Shown: positions 17,325 through 24,029 of the stretch, one piece after another | Layout of the letters: every line of letters starts with the position of its first letter | Position numbering within the stretch: position 1 is the stretch's first letter | Program-made: the position numbers and the translations under genes | The notes under the pieces: generated by a model | The model's input: only the letters and a program-made list of their open reading frames with translations | Told to the model about the DNA's origin: nothing | Databases searched by the model: none | Source of the DNA: Pseudopelobacter sp964601865 | GTDB lineage: Bacteria > Desulfobacterota > Desulfuromonadia > Geobacterales > Pseudopelobacteraceae | Length of the DNA stretch: 24,029 nt | Assembly (NCBI GenBank): GCA_964601865.1 | Contig: CAZRPI010000047.1 | Location: 1 to 24,029 of the forward strand | Reading direction: 5' to 3'

Positions 17325-18641
17325 TCAATAAGTTATTTGGATCGAGTCGCGACTGACCCCGAAACTGTCCCCATAAAACAGGTTCGGGGTCATACTTTTT
17401 CGGGGTTTGAAGAGGAAATCCGCCCCGAAATAAGCGATGATATTTTCCACATCATCTTCCAGATCTTCCACGTATTCCCCGTACACCTGATACACCATCT
17501 GCTTGCTGGAATGCCCCATGAGACTCACCAGCTTCATGGGATTCATGCCGATCGTCAGCGCCCAGGCGCAGAAGGTGTGCCGGGTGCTGTACGGCGTCTT
17601 GTAGGCGATTTGTGATTTATCCAGCGCCTTGTTCCACACGATCTTGCGGAAACTGTTGCCGTCGAACGGCCCGCCGTGCTCCATGGGAAAGAGATAGGGA
17701 GAATCCGGTGAGCTTTCTCGCATGATCTCAATCGTCTTTCTGATGGCCCGGGTCAGGGGAATTTTCCGGAAGCGGTAATCATTTTTAAGCCGCTCCTTCT
17801 TTTTGCCCAGCACGATGGAGCGGTTCAGGGAAAGGTATTTCCCCGAAACATCCTCTCTCCTCAGTCCCGCCAACTCACTTGCGGAAAGGCCGGTCATAAT
17901 CAGAAACTCCAGATGGGGCCGGTAGAACTCCGGACCATGGGAAAGAAACGCCTGCCACTCATCGAACCGGAACACCTTGCCGTTTCTTCTTCTGGTTTTT
18001 GACGGCAGATGCCTGCTGATCGTCTCGAACGGATTGCGCAGATTCCAGCGGTACTGATCCGCCGCATCCTCCCAGATCCTGCGCAACGGAATCAGGAGAT
18101 TCTGGATTCTCTGCCGGGAAAGGGGTTTCCCTTTGTCCTTACCGGTCTCCTTCTTCAGAGAATTGGCGAACGCCTGAAGTTCGGCGCTGGTAATCTGATA
18201 GAAGTTCTTCCTTCTGAAATAGAGCAGAATCCGGGAAGCAAGCGCCGACTCGTAATCATTTCGTTTCGTCGGTGACTCAAACGTCGGAATAACCCTCTTC
18301 ATCCACTCTTTCGCATAATCGCCAAAGGTTACATGCTGCGGCTCCGGGCTGAACTGTTGCCCCTCCAGCTCGGTGAAGAACTTCTTCTCTTTTCTCGAAG
18401 CTCCGGGAAACGCCTCCGCAAACCGGAACGTCCGGGCCTCGATCTTCTGCATGATTTTGTCAAGGAACGAACGGACTTTGTCCCGGTTGGCGGGAGTATC
18501 ATCCGGGCCGGTTGACTTGGTAATCCTCACCCCGTAATAGTAAAAGTCCACATACAGCTTCTCCGGGTTGCCGCGCCGCTTGATCGCGCCCCCCAGAGGT
18601 CTGGTCTCATTCAACGAAACACTGCTTGCCACCTTGTACAT
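17325..18641 (-). CDS. int: Tyrosine recombinase/integrase of the tRNA-Gly element
   Basis: This 438-residue site-specific recombinase inserts and excises the element. An N-terminal SAM-like core-binding domain (about 105-190; VTFGDYAKEWM, RIQNLLIPLRRIW) precedes the catalytic domain (about 220-395). Visible active-site candidates are K286, R354-H355 (STRHTF), H377 (MGHSS) and nucleophile Y387 (QVYGEYV). The usual first arginine after TGL is S253 (MTGLSASELAGLRRED), and the usual HxxR histidine is Y351. These may be features of a subfamily rather than damage, since the frame is intact and the rest is conserved. GGAG lies about 8 bases before the ATG. The stop is 15 bases from the att core. 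Confidence 0.93.
   Translation of the reverse strand: MYKVASSVSLNETRPLGGAIKRRGNPEKLYVDFYYYGVRITKSTGPDDTPANRDKVRSFLDKIMQKIEARTFRFAEAFPGASRKEKKFFTELEGQQFSPEPQHVTFGDYAKEWMKRVIPTFESPTKRNDYESALASRILLYFRRKNFYQITSAELQAFANSLKKETGKDKGKPLSRQRIQNLLIPLRRIWEDAADQYRWNLRNPFETISRHLPSKTRRRNGKVFRFDEWQAFLSHGPEFYRPHLEFLIMTGLSASELAGLRREDVSGKYLSLNRSIVLGKKKERLKNDYRFRKIPLTRAIRKTIEIMRESSPDSPYLFPMEHGGPFDGNSFRKIVWNKALDKSQIAYKTPYSTRHTFCAWALTIGMNPMKLVSLMGHSSKQMVYQVYGEYVEDLEDDVENIIAYFGADFLFKPRKSMTPNLFYGDSFGVSRDSIQITY
17354..17400 (+). terminator. Terminator-like hairpin inside the integrase 3' end (plus strand)
   Basis: TGACCCCGAA (17354-17363) and TTCGGGGTCA (17383-17392) are perfect 10-bp arms, extended inside by CTGT/ACAG after one mismatch, and followed on the plus strand by TACTTTTT. 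It would stop transcription from tRNA-Gly before it runs antisense through the integrase gene. The minus-strand reading has no T-run. Confidence 0.65.
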
Positions 18642-18719
18642 CTATTTCACTCCAATCCGTTAGCCTCCTTTCGCCGGTAGTCAGTCCGGGAAAAAGAGAA
18701 ACGCCATTTCATCACATGA

Positions 18720-18960
18720 TCAATAGTCCAGATTCACCCCATCCCGGAACCTTGAGGAACGAACCGGAATTTTCTCCCTATCCTCCTCATCCGCAGAGAA
18801 AGAAGCAAACAGCTCCAGACTCCAGGGAATGCGGACCGTCTTGCCGATCTTGTAATAATGCCTCCCCTGAGCATTAATAGAGAGGTCGAGTCTGCATTCT
18901 TCACAAATCATTTGCCTCAACTGCCGTGAAGCCTTTTGTCTCCAGGTCTCCCAGCGGTTT
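18720..18960 (-). pseudogene. Possible frameshifted excisionase (HTH_17-like) remnant
   Basis: An open frame from 19121 to 18720 (133 codons) ends with YYKIGKTVRIPWSLELF, which closely resembles the wing of MerR/excisionase-type DNA-binding proteins. The helix expected 17-18 residues before it is not in that frame, but GFTAVEANDL occurs in the neighbouring frame just upstream (about 18930-18904) and then hits a TGA. Joining the two frames by a single-base change near 18900 restores a plausible excisionase helix-turn-helix. It lies 79 bases upstream of the integrase on the same strand, the usual place for xis. The N-terminal part (19121-18970) is hydrophobic and unrecognised. The whole ORF could instead be a small hypothetical gene. 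Confidence 0.4.
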
Positions 18961-19199
18961 TGCTTTTGACAGTAGCCAATAATTCCGGCGAATTGTTTCC
19001 TGAAAATATAAAAAGCGTCATCCATCACACAAAAGAATGCATCATGTATGACAGAGCCTAGGCAAAATGTTAATGCCAGCATCGCCATAATTAAGTTGAC
19101 ATTTGACAACGGATAAAACATAAACCCATGCAGTAATTTAATCCAAATTTAGTGTCGTTGGTTTAATGAATGAAATGGGGGGATCGAAAGGTTTATGCT

Positions 19200-19254
19200 C
19201 GGATAACTGTGCGGCGCAAAGCCGCCAATCCAGAATGTAGCTGGCTTTCATCCG
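19200..19254 (+). promoter_or_regulatory. Potential three-way-junction RNA in the leader of the HAF/SGNH gene
   Basis: The 18642-19455 region holds the possible xis remnant and then about 330 bases with no convincing gene. Within it CGGAT (19200-19204) can pair with ATCCG (19250-19254), enclosing hairpins GCGGC-gcaaa-GCCGC (19211-19225) and CCAG/CTGG (19230-19244). The GCGCAAAGCC segment recalls part of the cyclic-dinucleotide GEMM-I consensus, but the other conserved GEMM blocks are not seen. It is a candidate leader structure only. Confidence 0.35.
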
Positions 19255-19455
19255 GAAAAGGTTCATTCCCACTCTGATAGTGTCTGTTTTCGGTCTTGCC
19301 TGTGCGGCTACCCCTGTATGTCATCGTGCAATTCCACGATTTTCTGACCATAACGATCCTCATATTCAGATTGAAGACAAGTAGTCATTGACAGGTCAGC
19401 GCTGATGAAGGAGTTACGGCACGAATACTCACAATTCAATCTTTGGAGGCGCCGT

Positions 19456-22110
19456 ATGAAACTAATTCAAATAATCATGGCGGAAATATTACTAGTTCTG
19501 TTGGTATTGAATACCGCCCATGCCGCTGACTATTCCTATACCTCCATAACCTATCCCGGCGCTACTTCCACCTGGGCTTACGGTGTTAATGACGCCGGCA
19601 CGGTTGTCGGGTACTACGAAGATTCAAAATATGCTTATCACGGTTTTTCTTTCAGTAACGGGACCTACAGCGCTATTGATTACCCCGGTGCCTATTATAC
19701 CTGGGCCTACGGCATCAATAACGATGGAATGATCGTCGGGCAATACGTAGATATGAAAAGTAAATACCATGGCTTTACCCTGAGCAATGGGACCTATACC
19801 ACTCTTGATCATCCTGATTCGACCATTACACGTCACTATGGCATCAGCAACGCGGGCGGGATTGTCGGGCAATACAATATTTCTTCCGGTGATGGCCATG
19901 ACTATTACCTGAGCGGCGGCAGCTGGACCGACTTATATTGCGGCATCAACAACGCAGCGGGCACGGGCGTTAACAGATCCGGCACAATTGTCGGGATGTA
20001 CTATAACCTGACGCTCTCGCGTTTGAGCGGCTTCACCAAGAATGGTGGAAGCGCAAGCTGCAACTCCTTTGATTACCCCGATGCCGGCGCAACTTGGGTG
20101 GCCTATGGCATTAACGATGCGGGCACGATTGTCGGATATTTCAAATCAACCGGCACGTTCACGTACCATGGTTTTATCCTCAGCAATGGAGCCTTTACCA
20201 CTTTTAATTACCCCAAGGCCGGTGCTACCTATGTGACTGGCATCAACAACGCGGGCACGGTTGTCGGGTATTGCGTGGACAAAAGTCTGCACGGTTTCCT
20301 GGCGGCACAGGGGGTCACCCTGTCCGGTACGGTAACGGCGGATCAGTGCACCGACACCTCATGTTCCAGCAGTCCCTTCCCCGACGTCGTGATAAACGTG
20401 ACCTCGGACGGCGCCTCTCTCCAGGCCACCACGGCAAGCGACGGCACGTACAGCGTGCAGGTCGCGCCTGATAAGACGTACACGCTGACGCCCAGTTTTA
20501 CCGATGTCAACTTCTTCCCCAACTCGCTCACGACAACCCCCACCGGCTCGGTGACCGACCTTGACTTCAGCGCCTGCGTGGAGCAGCTTCCAAAGAGCGG
20601 AACCCTGACGCCGGGTTTTATGGCGCAGGGATTTGCGCTGAAAAATGCAACTAATAAATGCGATCCCGACGGCATAGACTGGTCGATGCCGGACAAAATG
20701 GTTGCGGGCAAGCAGTTCAACGAGGCCTCCGCCAGCAGAAACGGTCTCCTGGGACACGACGCCATCTACCCGCCCGGCGGATGGGAGGTAAACCTCTACC
20801 TGATCAAAAACAAGCAGAAGATCGGCGAGTGCAACAACGATCCGCTGGTGGAGTGGCGCTGGGAAGTGACACCCTCCGCCAATGTCAGTACCAAACCTGC
20901 CGCGGGATGTACCTCCTCCATGACGGTGAAACAGCTGGGGATCTATAACGTCACCGCAAAAAAGTACACACGTTCTTCCACCTCACTGCCGTTCACGTTC
21001 CCCAGGAACGGCGTCAAGCGCACCCAGAAAGTGCTGGTCCGCGACTTCCTCATCGTCGGCCTGGGGGACTCCAACGCTTCCGGCGAGGGGAACCCGCCGT
21101 GGATCTATGGGAAATGCGACCGCTCCCAGGCATCCTACCAGTTCATGACTTCTCTCTACGTGGAGCAGCGGGACCCCCACTCCAGCGTCACCTTCCTCTT
21201 CCCTGCATGCTCCGGGGCAAGGATCGAACATGTCTACTCCATGCCCTACGGGGGAACAAACCCGGACTCGAACGGCGCTCTCGATCCCCAGGTCACCCAG
21301 GTGGCGAAGCTTCTCAGGCTCACGGGAGCGGCTGGAGAGCCGAAAAAACCCAGGAACGTGGACGCGGTGATCCTGTCGGCGGGAGTTAATAACCTCTACT
21401 TCGGGGCGCTTGTGGAATTCTGCCTCCGGCAGGGCGATGGCTGCCAGAACATCCACGCTCGCCTGGAGCCCAAGACGGGCGGCTCAGCCGGTGTGGGAGA
21501 CATGCGGTTCGTTGCCGATCCCACATCAAAGACAACCGTTTCCGATATCGTCACCGGCCTTCAGAATAACAACCTGAACTATCCCTGGTATATGGGGCTC
21601 AAGACGGCGCTTACCAAGCCGGTGGCCAAGGGGGGGCTGGGGGTGGCGGCGAATCACGTCTTCATTACCCAGTATCCTGACTTCTCCTATGACTTTAATG
21701 GCAATATCTGTGACACCACGGGCAAGACCTTCTCCAACGTGCCGAAGTGGGGCACGGCAACCTGGGCATGGTTCAGCAAGCAGGCCGGCGTCCTCAACTC
21801 CAATGTGGCCAAGACGGCAACCTATCATTGGCAGACAGCCACACCCGATCAAACGCTCTTCAAAAACCACGGTTACTGCGCGGGTGATTTCACGCTGACG
21901 TTTTATCCCTGGTGGCCGTTTTATGATACCGTTCCCAGTTTCGGAAAGAGCTATTTCCTGGGCGTTGTTCAGGGAGTAAGGAACAGGAACATTCCCGGCG
22001 GCTTCCATCCCATAAAGGCCGGCCACGGCATTACGGCGAATGCCGTCAAACCGCTGATCTGCAATGCCCTGTTCGGGAATACCACCTGCACGGGGCCTCC
22101 GACGAAATAA
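19456..22110 (+). CDS. Secreted protein: six HAF repeats, CarboxypepD-reg-like domain, SGNH esterase domain
   Basis: The 884-residue protein starts with a signal peptide (MKLIQIIMAEILLVLLVLNT, cleavage after AHA at about 23). Residues 24-286 hold six repeats of about 43 residues (YGINNxGxVVGxY...HGF), the HAF extracellular repeat. Residues about 287-375 resemble a carboxypeptidase regulatory-like fold (VTLSGTVTA; TTASDGTYSVQVAP). The C-terminal half is an SGNH/GDSL esterase: S539 in LGDSNASGEG, G643-x-N645 in SAGVNN and H851 in FHPIKAGH. The usual Asp three residues before the His is Gly, so it may work as a Ser-His dyad as in the SEST group. Cysteines in this half suggest disulfides. The start is set by GGAGGCG 5 bases upstream; the ATG at 19405 would bury the signal peptide. 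Substrate unknown. Confidence 0.85.
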   Translation: MKLIQIIMAEILLVLLVLNTAHAADYSYTSITYPGATSTWAYGVNDAGTVVGYYEDSKYAYHGFSFSNGTYSAIDYPGAYYTWAYGINNDGMIVGQYVDMKSKYHGFTLSNGTYTTLDHPDSTITRHYGISNAGGIVGQYNISSGDGHDYYLSGGSWTDLYCGINNAAGTGVNRSGTIVGMYYNLTLSRLSGFTKNGGSASCNSFDYPDAGATWVAYGINDAGTIVGYFKSTGTFTYHGFILSNGAFTTFNYPKAGATYVTGINNAGTVVGYCVDKSLHGFLAAQGVTLSGTVTADQCTDTSCSSSPFPDVVINVTSDGASLQATTASDGTYSVQVAPDKTYTLTPSFTDVNFFPNSLTTTPTGSVTDLDFSACVEQLPKSGTLTPGFMAQGFALKNATNKCDPDGIDWSMPDKMVAGKQFNEASASRNGLLGHDAIYPPGGWEVNLYLIKNKQKIGECNNDPLVEWRWEVTPSANVSTKPAAGCTSSMTVKQLGIYNVTAKKYTRSSTSLPFTFPRNGVKRTQKVLVRDFLIVGLGDSNASGEGNPPWIYGKCDRSQASYQFMTSLYVEQRDPHSSVTFLFPACSGARIEHVYSMPYGGTNPDSNGALDPQVTQVAKLLRLTGAAGEPKKPRNVDAVILSAGVNNLYFGALVEFCLRQGDGCQNIHARLEPKTGGSAGVGDMRFVADPTSKTTVSDIVTGLQNNNLNYPWYMGLKTALTKPVAKGGLGVAANHVFITQYPDFSYDFNGNICDTTGKTFSNVPKWGTATWAWFSKQAGVLNSNVAKTATYHWQTATPDQTLFKNHGYCAGDFTLTFYPWWPFYDTVPSFGKSYFLGVVQGVRNRNIPGGFHPIKAGHGITANAVKPLICNALFGNTTCTGPPTK

Positions 22111-22150
22111 CCGATCCCGTTGACCGTTGATGCATATGAGGAGGTGTTTG

Positions 22151-23674
22151 ATGAAAAGGTTTTCGGCGGTAATGATGGTTATGGTTGTTGTCCTGGCGGC
22201 ATTCACTGCCGCCCACGCCGCCGGCCATGCCTTCACCACTCTGGCCTATCCCGGCGCACTGTACACCATACCTTACGGCATCAACGGAACGGGCGCCATT
22301 GCCGGTCACTATGGGGACTCGGATGAGGTGGGACATGGCTTTACCCTGAGCGGCTCGACCTACACACCCATCGATTATCCGGGCGCCTTGTTGACCGCTG
22401 CATACGGCATCAACGATAGCGGTACGGTTGTCGGCTACTATGGGGACGCTAGTGGAGTGGGTCACGGCTTTATTCTGAGCGGTGCGAACTATGTGTCCAT
22501 CGATTATCCCGACGCCCTGTTCACCACTGCCTACGGCGTCAACAATGGGGGTACGGTTGTCGGCTACTACGGGGACGCGGATTACGCCTACCATGGCTTT
22601 CTGCTGAGCAGTGGAACCTACAGCTCCATCGATTATCCCGGCGCTCTGTTCACCATTGCCTACGGCATCAACAATGGGGGTACGGTTGTCGGGTACTACG
22701 AAGACACTAATTATGAGTACCATGGCTTTACCCTAAGCAATGGAGTCTATAGTTCCTCTGATTATCCCGATTCCTCGTTCACCATTGCCCACGGCGTCAA
22801 CGATACGGGTCTGGTTGCCGGGTACTATGGCGACACGAATGGAGCGGGGCACGGCTTCATCCTGAACGGTGGAACCTACAGTTCCATTGATTATCCAGAT
22901 TCCTCGTTCACCATTGCCTACGCCATCAACAGTTCGGGTACAATCGTCGGGAACTATGGGGACGCCAATGGAGCGATGAACGCCTTCCTGGCGACTCCTG
23001 ATGCAAGTGTTGTCAACGGCTCCTGCGGCTCGGCCAACAACGGGGTTTTCGCCTCGGCCCCTTCCCTCAATCTGTGCAACGCGGGCAATGTCTCTTCCGT
23101 TTCCGGCACGGGTCCCTGGACTTGGACCTGCCAGGGCTCCAGCGGCGGTATTACGGTGAGTTGTGAGGCGGCAAAGGGAGCGGGTACGCTCACCGTCGCA
23201 AAAAAAGGCAAAGGCGCGGGCACGGTAACCAGCGTACGTTCAGGCATCTCCTGTGGCTTGATCTGTTCGGCCCTCTTCCCGGAAGGGGTCGTTGTCCTCT
23301 CGGCAGACCCTGACTCTGTCTCCAGCCTTGCCTCCTGGAAAGGGTGCACCTCGGTGTATGACGCTCTCTGTATGGTGAATATGACGGCAGGCAAGACCGT
23401 TACCGCAACCTTTAATCTTGAGCCATTGCCCGTCATTTCTTCACTCTCCCCGGCTTCCGGAACGGTCGGAACCGCCGTGACCATCAAGGGTAAGTACTTC
23501 GAAGCCTCCCAGGGCACGTCCATGGTCTACTTCAACGGTACGGCAGCCGGGATCACCTCGTGGTCGGATACCGAGATCGTCTGTACCGTGCCTGTCGGCG
23601 CTGCTACCGGGTTGCTCCAGGTGACGACACCAGCGGGCACGTCAAAAGGGAAAAATTTTACGGTGAAGAACTGA
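22151..23674 (+). CDS. Secreted HAF-repeat protein with C-terminal IPT/TIG domain
   Basis: The 507-residue protein has a signal peptide (MKRFSAVMMVMVVVLAAFTA, cleavage after AHA at about 23). Six HAF repeats of 43 residues fill about 26-284. A Cys/Trp module (285-344; NGSCGSANNG, GPWTWTC) and a bacterial-repeat-like module (345-424; GKGAGTVTS, SCGLICSALFPEG, VTATF) follow. The IPT/TIG domain is at 425-507 (PVISSLSPASGTVGTAVTI). This is the build of a surface or exported adhesive protein; no sortase, PEP-CTERM or autotransporter signal is seen. The start follows GAGGAGG 8 bases upstream, 40 bases after the SGNH gene, so the two are likely one operon. Its repeats resemble those of the first gene closely, including at DNA level (near 19600 and 22685), indicating duplication. 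Confidence 0.87.
   Translation: MKRFSAVMMVMVVVLAAFTAAHAAGHAFTTLAYPGALYTIPYGINGTGAIAGHYGDSDEVGHGFTLSGSTYTPIDYPGALLTAAYGINDSGTVVGYYGDASGVGHGFILSGANYVSIDYPDALFTTAYGVNNGGTVVGYYGDADYAYHGFLLSSGTYSSIDYPGALFTIAYGINNGGTVVGYYEDTNYEYHGFTLSNGVYSSSDYPDSSFTIAHGVNDTGLVAGYYGDTNGAGHGFILNGGTYSSIDYPDSSFTIAYAINSSGTIVGNYGDANGAMNAFLATPDASVVNGSCGSANNGVFASAPSLNLCNAGNVSSVSGTGPWTWTCQGSSGGITVSCEAAKGAGTLTVAKKGKGAGTVTSVRSGISCGLICSALFPEGVVVLSADPDSVSSLASWKGCTSVYDALCMVNMTAGKTVTATFNLEPLPVISSLSPASGTVGTAVTIKGKYFEASQGTSMVYFNGTAAGITSWSDTEIVCTVPVGAATGLLQVTTPAGTSKGKNFTVKN
22226..23002 (+). repeat. Six tandem repeats with a 129-base period in the second HAF gene
   Basis: Units such as SIDYPGALFTIAYGINNGG recur every 43 codons, and the DNA is similar enough for direct alignment (for example tatcccggcgc at 22246 and tatccgggcgc at 22375). 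Copy-number change by recombination is plausible. Confidence 0.85.
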
Positions 23675-23805
23675 TTGCGATGTGAGCGAACAACAATTTT
23701 GGACTGTGAACTGTCTCCACACTGACCCTTATTAAGGTGGATTGAGTAGGCATGAACCGGACTTATCTGGACTGACAATCGGAGAAACAAGTATAACTAT
23801 TGAAT

Positions 23806-23840
23806 ATTATTTGTGATTATTTGTATTGTTTGTTTTGTTT
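23806..23840. repeat. Short A/T-rich direct repeats beside attR
   Basis: ATTATTTGT at 23806-23814 repeats at 23816-23824 and degenerates to ATTGTTTGTTTTGTTT up to 23840. The spacing of 10 bases is one helical turn. Its place just inside attR fits arm-type binding sites for the integrase or its accessory factor (inference). The remainder of 23675-23846 is A/T-rich with no gene. Confidence 0.5.
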
Positions 23841-23846
23841 GAAATT

Positions 23847-23871
23847 TTCGAATCCCGTTTCCCGCTCCAAA
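23847..23871 (+). repeat. attR: right copy of the att direct repeat
   Basis: 24 of 25 bases match 17286-17310, with an exact 21-base core at 23851-23871. It keeps TTCGAAT, the more usual T-loop sequence. No tRNA 5' half precedes it, so this is a duplicated 3' fragment, not a second tRNA gene. It also serves as the left boundary of whatever follows. Confidence 0.88.
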
Positions 23872-23891
23872 TAAAACTAGAACAGGATCAG

Positions 23892-24029
23892 CTAGTTAGC
23901 AGGAATGACCCCTTGACCGTGCCCGGTACTGTATCTAAACGGTACCGGGTTTTTCGTTTTCCGGGGCTGGATGAAGTCCCTGCCGAAGTATTCCAGGATG
24001 CTTTCCGCGTCCCTTTCCAGACCTTCCAC
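23892..24029 (-). CDS. Second tyrosine integrase, C-terminal 45 residues (runs off window)
   Basis: The minus strand reads open from the window edge to a TAG at 23894-23892. The visible peptide begins VEGLERDAESILEYFGRDF and continues QPRKTKNPV. It lines up with residues 391-420 of the first integrase (VEDLEDDVENIIAYFGADF), about half identical by eye. It lies 20 bases beyond attR in the same orientation and at nearly the same distance as the first integrase from attL. It is the integrase of a second element inserted at the same site. Whether the gene is complete cannot be seen. Confidence 0.85.
   Translation of the reverse strand: MEGLERDAESILEYFGRDFIQPRKTKNPVPFRYSTGHGQGVIPAN
23922..23954 (+). 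terminator. Terminator-like hairpin inside the second integrase 3' end (plus strand)
   Basis: CCCGGTAC (23922-23929) and GTACCGGG (23942-23949) are perfect arms followed by TTTTT. It would stop plus-strand transcription leaving the first element before it crosses the second integrase antisense. It occupies the same relative place as the hairpin at 17354. Confidence 0.72.

Noticed and set aside
19200..19260. Cyclic-di-GMP/cGAMP (GEMM-I) riboswitch
   Set aside because: Only the CGCAAAGCC part fits. The 5' GGCAAACC block and the 3' receptor helix sequence are absent, so it is listed only as a potential structure.
19388..19416. Promoter TTGACA upstream of the HAF/SGNH gene
   Set aside because: At 17 bases the -10 candidate is GAGTTA, a poor match; no support for transcription starting here.
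22226..23002. CRISPR array
   Set aside because: The repeats have a 129-base period, are contiguous, encode HAF protein repeats in frame and have no unique spacers.
23847..23871. Second tRNA-Gly gene
   Set aside because: Only the 3' end of the tRNA is present, with no D or anticodon arm upstream; it is the att duplication.

Overview
The window looks like a chromosomal segment of a GC-rich, Geobacter-like bacterium (Desulfuromonadia/Geobacterales). This placement is inferred from gene content (ThiE-ThiD fusion with a short-form ThiC, ResB/ResC system II cytochrome c maturation, a FIST-chemoreceptor hybrid, a corrinoid-activator-like ATPase, secreted HAF-repeat proteins). No phylogeny could be run.

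From 1 to about 17.2 kb the sequence is housekeeping. On the minus strand a thiamin operon (thiED, then thiC, cut by the window edge) is controlled by a visible chain of promoter, TPP riboswitch aptamer and intrinsic terminator. Divergent from it, on the plus strand, are alr (UUG start), a DUF4445/RACo-like ATPase carrying an in-frame palindromic insertion, purH, purD, a soluble FIST-chemoreceptor hybrid, purE, resB-resC, and three glycosyltransferases (two GT2, one GT4). Several longer intergenic gaps contain imperfect palindromic elements.

At 17.2 kb there is a tRNA-Gly(GCC) with a good promoter. Its last 22 bases plus the next 3 recur at 23847-23871 with one mismatch. Between the two copies lies a compact element of about 6.6 kb: a tyrosine integrase reading toward the tRNA, a probable frameshifted excisionase remnant, a leader region with potential RNA structure, and two co-oriented secreted proteins. 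One has six HAF repeats, a carboxypeptidase-regulatory-like domain and an SGNH esterase domain; the other has six HAF repeats and an IPT/TIG domain. No replication, conjugation or capsid genes are visible.

Immediately beyond the right repeat a second integrase begins (45 C-terminal residues visible), related to the first and in the same orientation. The window therefore shows a tandem array of integrative elements at one tRNA-Gly site. In both integrases a terminator-like hairpin, oriented to stop transcription coming from the tRNA side, is embedded in the 3' coding end a similar distance from the att repeat. This repeated junction and the surface-protein cargo are the most unusual parts of the window.
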